A stretch of DNA of 55,742 nucleotides from NCBI GenBank assembly GCA_030690895.1, contig JAUYFQ010000045.1, positions 1 through 55,742 on the forward strand, written 5' to 3'. This document shows positions 39,147-48,143 of the stretch, piece after piece. The notes below the pieces were generated by a model. That model was not told where the DNA came from. It ran no database searches and saw only the letters and a program-made list of their open reading frames with translations. The DNA is from Sulfuricellaceae bacterium. Its GTDB lineage: Bacteria > Pseudomonadota > Gammaproteobacteria > Burkholderiales > Sulfuricellaceae. Made by a program: the position numbers and the translations under genes. The number at the start of each line of letters is the position of its first letter. The first letter of the stretch is position 1.

Positions 39147-39749
39147 ATGAAAATCACCACTATCGATCTGCTGCGCCACGGCGAGCCTGTAGGCGGCAAG
39201 AAATATCGTGGCCAGAGCAATGATCCGCTCACCGAGGCGGGCTGGGAACAAATGTGGGCAGCGGTAGGTGAACACCGCCCCTGGCAACGGATTGTGACTT
39301 CGCCGCTTTCGCGTTGTGCCGATTTTTCCCATGCACTGGCCGAGAAGCTGGGAATCCCCGTCAGCGAAGATCAGCGACTGATGGAAATCGGTTTCGGCGA
39401 GTGGGAAGGCAAAACACCGCAAGAGCTGATGGAGCATGATCCAGAATCCCTGCTCAAGTTCTGGCGTGATCCGTTACATCACCACCCCATCGGCGCCGAG
39501 CCCTTGTCCGAGTTCGCAGCACGAGTCAGCGCAGTCTGGCACATTCTGGTCAAGGAATATAAAGGTGAACACGTGCTGGTCGTCGCCCATGCAGGCGTCA
39601 TCCGCATGGTCATGTCCTATGTGCTGGGTATGCCTATCGACCATATTTTCCGGATTCAGGTGGAAAATGCCGGACTCACGCGCATACACATCGAAGGCGA
39701 GGGTAAAACAGCCCTGCCCAGCCTGGTATTTCACGGCGCTAAACTGTGA
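39147..39749 (+). CDS. cobC: Histidine phosphatase, CobC (alpha-ribazole phosphatase)-like
   Basis: A 200-residue phosphoglycerate-mutase-like phosphatase. The catalytic LLRHGEPVGG contains the phosphoacceptor His and Arg; the second half has VVAHAGVIRMVM with the second catalytic His. The RHGEP form and RGQSNDPLTEAG are typical of CobC, which removes phosphate from alpha-ribazole phosphate in cobalamin nucleotide-loop assembly. Its place next to the CobD/CbiB-like gene supports this, but general phosphatase function remains possible. An AAGGGAG Shine-Dalgarno precedes the ATG. It overlaps the next gene by four bases. Confidence 0.82.
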   Translation: MKITTIDLLRHGEPVGGKKYRGQSNDPLTEAGWEQMWAAVGEHRPWQRIVTSPLSRCADFSHALAEKLGIPVSEDQRLMEIGFGEWEGKTPQELMEHDPESLLKFWRDPLHHHPIGAEPLSEFAARVSAVWHILVKEYKGEHVLVVAHAGVIRMVMSYVLGMPIDHIFRIQVENAGLTRIHIEGEGKTALPSLVFHGAKL

Positions 39750-40798
39750 GTGTTCATGGGAAACCCATTGCGGAACGCATGGAATGGCTGCAAAACCTCG
39801 CTCGCAGCCATTCTGCCGCGTATTGCAGCCCCGAGTCGTACCTGGCGCGGGAGCGCTATCTGGCCGAGCACCCAACGGACATCATCGTTCTCAAGTGCAT
39901 GGATGGCCGCATCAATATCCCGGTCGCCACCCAGACTCCGCCAGGGATTATTTCTCCCATCCGGAACCTCGGCGGCATGTTCAATCTTGGCTGGCCGCAT
40001 CTGGGCGAAGTGCTGGCTAACCATGTCCACGGCGTCGTTTCGCGTGGACGCCGCGTATTGATGCTGATTACTTATCACTTCTCCAAGGGTGACAAGCATC
40101 GCGGCTGCGCCGGGTTCTGCTACGACACCGATGCGGCGATTGCGCACACTTACGCCATCAAGGAGCAGGTCGAGCATGTGTTTGGCCGTGGGCATGGTAC
40201 GGTTTACCCGGTGGTCTGCGGGTTTGAAACCGACGAGGACGCGATCATTCTGCACGGCATTAACGGCGATACGCTGGAAGTCGCGACGCTGGATTCACAG
40301 CAAACACATACCCTGGGTCGCAGACTGGGTAGCCTGTTTCCAGATATGCCAGATCAGGTCCGGCAGGATATTCTGCCGCTATTGCTCGGCAATATGGCGC
40401 ATGTTTCGCAAATGAGACAAACCCAGCGAGCCTTGAATATCGAACATCGTGAATGGATGATCTGCCTCGGGCGTGGCTTCGATTTCATGCACACCCCCAA
40501 CCTGGCGCTCATCATCGGGCCCTACAGCCCGAACCTGGATGACCCGATCCGCAAGGCTGCCGGGATCATCGAAAGCAACATGAAGGCCGGACGCATACCG
40601 GATGATGGATTTCTGCTGCTCAGTTCAGCCCCCTACGCCGAAATCGGCGTCGACAAGGCACGCGCTGAGCTGAAGTCGCGCTTCCTCTCCGAGTTCGCAG
40701 CCGAAGTTATCCGCAATGATTTCCCCAGCCTGGCCGATAAAATGCATATCGACACCGCCGTACTGAACTGGGGTTCGCGTGCGTTGGAGATGATTTGA
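39746..40798 (+). CDS. Beta-carbonic-anhydrase-like protein (CsoSCA-like?)
   Basis: A 350-residue soluble protein. Residues 51-55 read CMDGR, giving C51-x-D53-x-R55, and HRGC gives H118-x-x-C121. This is exactly the pattern of zinc ligands (Cys-His-Cys) plus the Asp-Arg dyad in beta-class carbonic anhydrases, with a spacing of 67 residues between C51 and H118. The total length (350) exceeds plain beta enzymes (about 200-230) and leaves a C-terminal domain from about 200 on. Carboxysomal CsoSCA is also a divergent beta enzyme, so kinship is possible. It overlaps cobC by four bases, and it lies 2.2 kb from the carbon-uptake locus, which fits a role in CO2/bicarbonate interconversion. Activity is inferred. 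Confidence 0.62.
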   Translation: MSVHGKPIAERMEWLQNLARSHSAAYCSPESYLARERYLAEHPTDIIVLKCMDGRINIPVATQTPPGIISPIRNLGGMFNLGWPHLGEVLANHVHGVVSRGRRVLMLITYHFSKGDKHRGCAGFCYDTDAAIAHTYAIKEQVEHVFGRGHGTVYPVVCGFETDEDAIILHGINGDTLEVATLDSQQTHTLGRRLGSLFPDMPDQVRQDILPLLLGNMAHVSQMRQTQRALNIEHREWMICLGRGFDFMHTPNLALIIGPYSPNLDDPIRKAAGIIESNMKAGRIPDDGFLLLSSAPYAEIGVDKARAELKSRFLSEFAAEVIRNDFPSLADKMHIDTAVLNWGSRALEMI

Positions 40799-40836
40799 GC
40801 ACAAAATTGACGCTTCGAATGAGGAGAATATTTGAC

Positions 40837-41406
40837 ATGAATGCTTACAGATTGATCGGGGCGCTGGGCTTGGCTATTTTGCTAATGGGCGCTGGGTCGA
40901 CATTCGCCGCATCCGACAAAGAGGCGCAACGCGCCGAAATCCGGAAAACCTCGAAGGAAATACTGACCAAGCTCTACAAGGTACAGCCATCGGCAAGAAA
41001 GGCGGTCGGGGCCGCCGTCGGCTATGCCGTGTTCAGCAACTTTGGCATGAAAATCCTGTTTGCCGGTGGCGGCACAGGTCACGGCATGGTTGTGGAGCAG
41101 GCCACAAAAAAGGAAACCTTCATGAAAATGGTGGAGGTACAGGCTGGCTTGGGAATGGGCATCAAGAAATTCAAGCTGGTCTTTGTCTTCCAGAACCAGC
41201 AGGCGCTGAATACCTTCATCAATACTGGTTGGGAGGCAACTGCCCAGACGACAGCAGCAGCAATTGGTGATGACAAAGGTGTGTCATTGCAAGGTGCAGT
41301 CGCAGTTTCTCCAGGGGTCTGGGTTTATCAGATCACCGACAAAGGTCTTGCGCTGGAGGCCACGATCAAGGGCACGAAGTACTTCAAGAACGACGACCTG
41401 AATTGA
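40837..41406 (+). CDS. YSC84/SH3YL1-type lipid-binding domain protein
   Basis: A secreted protein of about 189 residues. The signal peptide (NAYRLIGALGLAILLMGAG, cleavage near FAA) leads to a YSC84-like domain: ARKAVGAAVGYAVFSNFGMK, GGGTGHGMVVEQATKKETFM, then GVSLQGAVAVSPGVWVYQIT. Bacterial members are periplasmic or surface proteins that may bind lipids. I chose ATG 40837 because GAGGAG precedes it and the signal peptide then starts normally; an earlier in-frame start at 40795 adds an atypical basic segment. Confidence 0.78.
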   Translation: MNAYRLIGALGLAILLMGAGSTFAASDKEAQRAEIRKTSKEILTKLYKVQPSARKAVGAAVGYAVFSNFGMKILFAGGGTGHGMVVEQATKKETFMKMVEVQAGLGMGIKKFKLVFVFQNQQALNTFINTGWEATAQTTAAAIGDDKGVSLQGAVAVSPGVWVYQITDKGLALEATIKGTKYFKNDDLN

Positions 41407-41451
41407 TTGCCCAGTTGACCTGGGTCAGTATTTTTATACGAGGACATAATC

Positions 41452-41913
41452 ATGATACGTAAAACCCTTTGCATGTTCGCCTTGGGCGTCGGCCTGATCT
41501 CGGACGCAGGCGCACAGGAATTTGTTTATCCCGCCAAGGGACAATCGCCGGATCAGCAGAAGAGTGATGAAGCTGCCTGCTATTCGTGGGCGGTCCAGCA
41601 AAGCGGTTTCGATCCCGCGAAGCCAGTGCAGCAAGCGGCAGCCAAGCCGCCAACCACGGCAACAGGGACGACGCCTGGTGCTGGCGCACGAGGTGCGGTT
41701 CGCGGCGCAGTGGTGGGTGAAGTTGTAGGCGGGGATGCAGGCGCTGGTGCAGCGGCGGGTGCGGTTGCCGCCCGCGGGCAAAGCCGCCGACAAAATGCCA
41801 GTGCTGCGCAACAGGGGCAGCAGCAACAGCAGGCAGCGACACAGCAGCAACAAGCATCGTTTGGAAATGCGCGCGCCGCGTGCCTTGAGGGGCGCGGATA
41901 CACCGTCAAATAA
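41452..41913 (+). CDS. Glycine-zipper periplasmic/outer-membrane protein
   Basis: A 153-residue protein with a signal peptide (MIRKTLCMFALGVGLISDAG, cleavage near AQE), a Gly/Ala zipper (GARGAVRGAVVGEVVGGDAG and onward), and a Gln-rich stretch with runs of QQQ. Small conserved ends (DEAACYSWAVQQSGFDP and ARAACLEGRGYTVK) with cysteines resemble a family of YMGG-like glycine-zipper proteins in proteobacteria. Function is unknown; insertion into membranes is likely from the zipper. Confidence 0.72.
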   Translation: MIRKTLCMFALGVGLISDAGAQEFVYPAKGQSPDQQKSDEAACYSWAVQQSGFDPAKPVQQAAAKPPTTATGTTPGAGARGAVRGAVVGEVVGGDAGAGAAAGAVAARGQSRRQNASAAQQGQQQQQAATQQQQASFGNARAACLEGRGYTVK

Positions 41914-42054
41914 GGCGTGATTTGCTCGTTACCCGTTATGGGAGTTGCTTAACTCCCTGTGCTTTGATATATAAGACATCAATCTCTGTTTATCTCGTTT
42001 TAGCCAACAGATACGCAGCGTTAAGTCTGTATTCAATTATTTTCAAGGCACATC

Positions 42055-42933
42055 ATGAAACGCTGGAACGTGAAATACCCCAACCGATTCAATCTGGATT
42101 CAAAAGAAGATTACCTGAAATGGCGTGACGAAAAGCTGGCGGCCTACCCAAAAGATGTCGGCGGGCTGGCCGTTGAATTAGGCAACATGGCCGCCATTAC
42201 CCCTGCTGAAAGAAGCAAGATACTGGAAACGGTAGAGCGGGCCAACATGTGCGTTTACACCGCCGGTGCTGCCGAGCTGGAAATGAGTTCCCTGCTGGCG
42301 CTGGGAAAACAGCTCGGCGTCGCCAACACAGATAAATCTTCTCGGCACACGCAGTCCGACGAATTGACCGATTCAGGCATATTGAACAGAGCCATCCCTT
42401 TTAGCACCCGGCACGTCAACTGGCACACTGACGCCACTTATTACGGCTCGGACAAAACCATTCAGGCGCTATTTCTGCTGTGCAAGCGCCCCGCCGTTGA
42501 GGGAGGAAGCAACAAGGTTCTGGATAACGAAGTGCTGTACATCCACCTGCGCGACAAAGATCCCGACGCCCTGGACATCTTGATGAACAAGAACTGCTTC
42601 AAATACAAGAACCCGGCTACTGGCGAAATCAGCGAACACCTGGGCGGAAAAGTTTTCTGGATAAATACTGATGGCCATCTGTGCCATCGTTTCTCATTCA
42701 GGAAAATGGACATGGCTTGGTCTGAAGATGGCGACATCACAGCCGCCAGAAAAGTGCTGGAATCCCTGATTTCGGATGAATCCGAGCATGTCATCGAAGG
42801 TCGGCTGGAATCCGGCATGGGCCTGATATCAAACAACGTGCTTCACACCCGGGAAAAACTCGTGGACAGCGATGATGCCGCAAAAAAACGGCTGCTTTTC
42901 AGAGCGAGGTTCTACGACAGGGTGAATGCCTGA
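42055..42933 (+). CDS. TauD/TfdA-family Fe(II)/2-oxoglutarate dioxygenase
   Basis: A 292-residue protein with the 2-His-1-carboxylate iron triad: H124-x-D126 in VNWHTDATYY and distal H264 in NNVLHTREKL, with the downstream basic residues near LLFRARF for 2-oxoglutarate. Substrate unknown; family members act on sulfonates, halogenated acids, amino acids and others. No transporter or pathway genes adjoin it. It is convergent with the carbon-uptake locus and likely independent of it. Confidence 0.83.
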   Translation: MKRWNVKYPNRFNLDSKEDYLKWRDEKLAAYPKDVGGLAVELGNMAAITPAERSKILETVERANMCVYTAGAAELEMSSLLALGKQLGVANTDKSSRHTQSDELTDSGILNRAIPFSTRHVNWHTDATYYGSDKTIQALFLLCKRPAVEGGSNKVLDNEVLYIHLRDKDPDALDILMNKNCFKYKNPATGEISEHLGGKVFWINTDGHLCHRFSFRKMDMAWSEDGDITAARKVLESLISDESEHVIEGRLESGMGLISNNVLHTREKLVDSDDAAKKRLLFRARFYDRVNA

Positions 42934-43024
42934 ACCGCGCAATGGTTTGCCCGGTTATCCGTGTCATCACGGGCGGCGATAGCCATCAGCACCCCCATGA
43001 TCGCGCATGCAGGCTTGTTAAGGA

Positions 43025-44500
<1,476 letters not shown>

Positions 44501-44517
44501 CCTAAAAACCTCTTTTG

Positions 44518-44649
44518 AACCACGGGGAACACGGGGTGCACGGGGAATACCAAGGGATTTTGAACTTGATATGTCTCACCCAATGGGTGATAGATGGAAA
44601 TCATGTAACGTATTGATTTAGCCCCGTGCTCCCCGTGTTCCCCGTGGTT
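44518..44649. repeat. Long-range inverted repeat of CACGGGG heptamers (copy 2)
   Basis: The left arm (44518-44545) is AACCACGGGGAACACGGGGT plus GCACGGGG, and the right arm (44622-44649) is its inverse, ending TTCCCCGTGGTT. A 28-bp stem with two mismatches or so can form. The loop, about 76 bases, is unlike that of the copy at 37547-37694. It lies between two nuoM-like genes. Confidence 0.75.
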
Positions 44650-44666
44650 AAATGAGTTTTCTAGGT

Positions 44667-46187
44667 TCATGGGTGAAATCTTTCAGACAAGGCATGGAGC
44701 GGTACTTCGACCAGTTTCATCCAGGGTTCCATGTAAAAACCGGAAACCAGCAGCACGCCAACGGCGCTGCCGATGACCAGGTATTCCATGGGCAAGGTGC
44801 GCTCGACTTTGCCGGTTTGGGATTTGGCCTTATCGCTGCGCGGGGCGAGGAAGGCGCGTTGAAACGCCCAGAGCAAAAAGCCTGCGGCGAGTACGTTGCC
44901 GAGCGCGACGGCAACCGTCAGCAAGGCGCCCAGGCGGTCGATGGAGGCTTCCATTACCAGATGCGCGGCATCGAATCCGGGCGTGCCGGGCATCCCCACG
45001 ATGGCCAGGCCGCCCAGCAGGAAAGCGCCGCCGATGAAGGGAATGCGGTCGAACAAGCCGCCGAGCTGATCCAGCATGGTGGTGCGCGTGCGGCGGTAAA
45101 CCAGGCCGACGACGAAAATCATGACCGTCATCGCCAGTCCAAAGTTGGCTGCCAGCAAAATGCTGCCCTGAAAGCCCTCGGCATGGAGAGAAAACAGGCC
45201 GAATATCAGCAGGCTGGTATGGCTGATGACCGCGTAGGCCATGAGCGTGCGCAAATCGCGCTGGAGGAAAGCCAGAAAGGCGGCATAGAACACCCCCGCT
45301 GCGGCAACGGCCACGACGAAGCTATGCCAGTGCGCCACGGCTTCAGGCAAGATCGGGAAGACAAAGCGCACCATGCCGTAGATACCCACCTTGATGGCGA
45401 GCAGCAGAACCGGCGCGATGGCGACATTGCCATGCTGGGCAACCAGCGGCAGCCAGCCGTGCAGAGGGAAAATCGGGGTGCGAATGCCCATGCCGTAAAA
45501 CAGCAGGAAAAAGATCACCGAGGCAATGGCCGGGCTGATGCTCATGCCGAGCAACGCCGTCAGGTCGAAACTCCAGTCTCCCCCGGAGGCTTCGGCATGA
45601 ACCCAGCCCAGCAGAATGGTACCCAGCAGCAGCAGTAGAATGCCAGCGCCCTGAAACTGGTAGAAACGCGTCAGCATCATGTCTTTTTCCGGCGAGGTAG
45701 CCCAGTGCCAGAGCAGGTAGCCCACCAGCGCGATTTCGACGGCTGACGCCAGCACAAACCACAGCAGGTTGGTGCTGACCAGCAGCGACATCAGCACGCC
45801 CTCCACCGCCAGAATACTGGCCAGCAAGCGCCCCGGTTCAGGCAGGCCGCGCACCATGCTGTAGAGCGTAAGCAGGAGCACGATCAGCGCGCTGAGCAGC
45901 ACGAACAGCACGGTGATGCCATCGGCGGCGGCGTGGTAGGCCAGCGGGTCGAAAATGACGAATTTTTCGGCGAGTTGAAAGCCGCTGCGACCGCTTTCAA
46001 ATGTACGGTACAAGTCAATCGCCAGCCACATTTCCAGAATGGCGATGCCACGGCCAATGAAAGTGGAAATGCTGCGTTCGCCGAGATAGAGCAACAGCGC
46101 CGCCCCCACTAGCGGCAAGATTTGCAGTGTCGCCAGAATGGGATAAGCGGCCTGCTGCGACCAGGCAAGTTCGGAGGCTGGTATCAT
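44667..46187 (-). CDS. Divergent NuoM-like antiporter subunit (second)
   Basis: A protein of about 506 residues from the ATG at 46187 (TGAGG upstream). An earlier in-frame start at 46259 would be translated from the REP repeat and is rejected. About 14 membrane helices are visible. Compared with the other two NuoM-like copies, the channel is altered: the helix-5 glutamate is displaced about one turn (E151 in ASAVEIALV instead of FWEL), the helix-7 lysine is arginine (R236 in MGIRTPIFPLHGWLP), and only the helix-8 lysine K266 (AIKVGIYG) is kept. It may be a structural or regulatory subunit. Sequence near TPGFDAAHLVME differs from NuoM. Confidence 0.82.
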   Translation of the reverse strand: MIPASELAWSQQAAYPILATLQILPLVGAALLLYLGERSISTFIGRGIAILEMWLAIDLYRTFESGRSGFQLAEKFVIFDPLAYHAAADGITVLFVLLSALIVLLLTLYSMVRGLPEPGRLLASILAVEGVLMSLLVSTNLLWFVLASAVEIALVGYLLWHWATSPEKDMMLTRFYQFQGAGILLLLLGTILLGWVHAEASGGDWSFDLTALLGMSISPAIASVIFFLLFYGMGIRTPIFPLHGWLPLVAQHGNVAIAPVLLLAIKVGIYGMVRFVFPILPEAVAHWHSFVVAVAAAGVFYAAFLAFLQRDLRTLMAYAVISHTSLLIFGLFSLHAEGFQGSILLAANFGLAMTVMIFVVGLVYRRTRTTMLDQLGGLFDRIPFIGGAFLLGGLAIVGMPGTPGFDAAHLVMEASIDRLGALLTVAVALGNVLAAGFLLWAFQRAFLAPRSDKAKSQTGKVERTLPMEYLVIGSAVGVLLVSGFYMEPWMKLVEVPLHALSERFHP

Positions 46188-46208
46188 CCTGAAAACCTCA
46201 GGCAAGAC

Positions 46209-46289
46209 TGTAGGTGCGAATTTATTCGCACACAACCAGTTGATTGTGCGAATACCCACAAAACGGGCACAAGTAAATTCGCACCTACA
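46209..46289. repeat. REP-like palindrome pair, GTAGGTGCGAA type (copy 1)
   Basis: TGTAGGTGCGAATTTATTCG (starting 46209) faces its inverse ending TTCGCACCTACA (46289). Each arm also holds a small hairpin (TGCGAA-TTTA-TTCGCA). The element fills the gap between the nuoL-like and second nuoM-like genes and would lie in their mRNA. The arms are almost identical to those at 52931-53013. Confidence 0.82.
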
Positions 46290-46305
46290 AAAAAAGTTTT
46301 CAGGA

Positions 46306-47877
46306 TCATAAAATCACCACCAGAGTCGCCATGACCAGCATCAACATGTAGCGTGGTTGGGTCAGCAGGCCTTCGACTGCCAGCAGGTATTCGCCCACTT
46401 GAGCCAGGATGCGGGAGAGATGGCCGTCATTGCCCTGAAACAGCAGTCGGGATTCGAAATCGTGCAGTTTCTGCGCGACCCATTGCAGAAAAGACCCTGC
46501 CAGGCCGCTGCCGCGCGCGGTCTGATCCCGATTCATGTCCTCGCCGCTGGCGCGGATGAAAGCGGGAACGACTGCCGATTTGGGCATGCCGACCAGACGG
46601 CTGACGATGTTGTCGTCCAGATTTCTGACATCGCGCGCCAGTTGCTGGGTGGGGCGCACCAGCAGCGCATCGCCCAGGTTTTCCAGCCAGAAGCGTTGCA
46701 GGGCGGCGGTATAGAAGCGGGTTTTGTTGCGCAGCCAGGCTGGCGCGGGGCGAGTCGAGTTGCCGATCAGGTGCATGTAAGCCGGGGATGCAAGGAATTG
46801 CCAGGCGCGCCAACTGGCGTGCAGCCCCATGTGCCAGGCGGCGAGCGTGAACCAGCCCATCCCGCAGGCGAAGAACATCAGCCCGACCTGGGTGGTAGTG
46901 GCGAACATCAGCGCGCTTTTGACATCGGTCTGGGTCAGCCCGCTGAAATAGCCATACAGCGCGGTCAGCAGGCCGATGATGGCAATCAGCGACATCAGGG
47001 CGGGTGCATGGCGCAGCAAGGGCTCCAGGCGGATCAGCAGATAGACGCCTGCATGAACCATCAGCGCGCCATAGAAAATGGCGGAGGAGGGCGTCGGGCC
47101 TTCCAGCGCGCGGGCGATCCAGGGCGAAAAGGGAATCTGGCCGGATTTGGCCAGCGCGGCAACCACGAAGCCCAGCGCCAGCAGGCCGGATGACAGCGTG
47201 CCCATGTGTTGGGTTTGCAGAATGGCCGACCACTCCACCGAACCCAGCCAGATCAGCGCCAGCGAAATGCCGAGCATGAAGCCGGCATCGCCTACCCGGT
47301 TGGAGAGGATGGCGCGCAAGGCATTGCCGGTTGCGGTTGGGCGTTGGTAGGCATAGCCGATCAGCATCCAGGAACTGACGCCAGCCAGCTCCCAACCGAC
47401 GAAAGCCAGCACCACATTACCCGCCAGCACAATCAGCAACATGCCGGAAACAAACAGGCTCATGGCCATGAAAAAGCGGTGGAAGCCGATTTCGCGGTGC
47501 AGGTAGCTGCGCGAAAACATCAGCGTCAGGGTCGAAATCAGCGCGACCAGCGTGGCAAAAGCCAGCGACAGCGCATCGAGCGTGAAACTGACTGCAATCG
47601 ACATGGAGCCGCTGGAGAGCCAGTCGGCAGTGCGAACCTGTCCCGGCAGGCCGGATTGCAGCACGGCCAGATCGATTCGCAGCAAAACCAGGAGCGACAG
47701 GAAAGCGGCCAGCACAGCCAGCCTGGCTGTCAGAGGCTCCGCGAGATCGCCCTTGTCATGGCCTAGAAGCATACGCAGCGCAATGCCCGCCGCAGCGAGG
47801 AGGGGGAGCAGGGGGGCGAGCCAGACCAGTTCCCATGGGGAACCGCAGACCAGATCCGTGATGTTTTCCAGGTTCAT
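46306..47877 (-). CDS. dabB: NuoL-like antiporter subunit, probable DabB
   Basis: A 523-residue Proton_antipo_M protein. NuoL-type signature segments are FVGWELAGVSSWMLIGYAYQ (E163), ALAKSGQIPFSPWIARALEG (K244) and PTPSSAIFYGALMVHAGVY; K320 lies in the helix-12 region. From residue 350 a region of about 150 residues is mostly not membrane-spanning and contains the segment FWLENLGDALLVRPTQQLAR, which resembles the lateral-helix region of NuoL. One last helix closes the protein (506-522). E. coli NuoL has 613 residues, so this is shortened. DabB of DAB systems is the NuoL/NDH-5-like partner of DabA, and this gene lies next to dabA. A GGAG Shine-Dalgarno precedes its ATG. Confidence 0.82.
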   Translation of the reverse strand: MNLENITDLVCGSPWELVWLAPLLPLLAAAGIALRMLLGHDKGDLAEPLTARLAVLAAFLSLLVLLRIDLAVLQSGLPGQVRTADWLSSGSMSIAVSFTLDALSLAFATLVALISTLTLMFSRSYLHREIGFHRFFMAMSLFVSGMLLIVLAGNVVLAFVGWELAGVSSWMLIGYAYQRPTATGNALRAILSNRVGDAGFMLGISLALIWLGSVEWSAILQTQHMGTLSSGLLALGFVVAALAKSGQIPFSPWIARALEGPTPSSAIFYGALMVHAGVYLLIRLEPLLRHAPALMSLIAIIGLLTALYGYFSGLTQTDVKSALMFATTTQVGLMFFACGMGWFTLAAWHMGLHASWRAWQFLASPAYMHLIGNSTRPAPAWLRNKTRFYTAALQRFWLENLGDALLVRPTQQLARDVRNLDDNIVSRLVGMPKSAVVPAFIRASGEDMNRDQTARGSGLAGSFLQWVAQKLHDFESRLLFQGNDGHLSRILAQVGEYLLAVEGLLTQPRYMLMLVMATLVVIL

Positions 47878-47978
47878 GCTGCTGTCTCCATTTCTTCTTT
47901 ACTTGTGCCTAGCATTATCGGGTATGCCCTTCAGGGTACTTTGGGCTAACGCATGCGCACAAGTCGGAGGCAATAACT

Positions 47979-48105
47979 CCTCCCCCTTCAAGGGGGAGGT
48001 TGGGAGGGGGATGGGGTAAAGTTGGCGCGCGTAAAATCAACAAGTTACAACATGGCGGCGGCTTCAACCCCATCCCCTCCCCAACCCTCCCCTTGAAGGG
48101 GAGGG
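47979..48105. repeat. Nested inverted repeat of CCCTCCCC hairpins
   Basis: Two 39-base arms (47979-48017 and 48067-48105) are reverse complements with a few mismatches; each arm contains its own hairpin of CCCTCCCCTTCAAGGGGAGG type and then GGTTGGGAGGGGGATGGGG. The 49-base centre is unique. The unit lies between dabA and the nuoL-like gene, so it sits in their presumed mRNA and could form either local or long hairpins. Confidence 0.75.
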
Positions 48106-48143
48106 CGCTGGATATTCCATCTTTTCCATTGGCAATCAAGCTG

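Noticed and set aside
38215..39749. Cobalamin biosynthesis operon with riboswitch
   Set aside because: Only CobD/CbiB- and CobC-like genes are seen, and the upstream DNA is a CACGGGG repeat with no B12-box motif that I can find.
44652..45638. Long plus-strand frame opposite the second nuoM-like gene
   Set aside because: Composition (rich in Gln, His, Gly, Arg) is what results from reading a hydrophobic membrane gene backwards; no start signal supports it.
46188..46259. Longer start for the second nuoM-like gene
   Set aside because: The extra 24 residues would be encoded by the REP-like repeat, and ATG 46187 has a ribosome-binding site.
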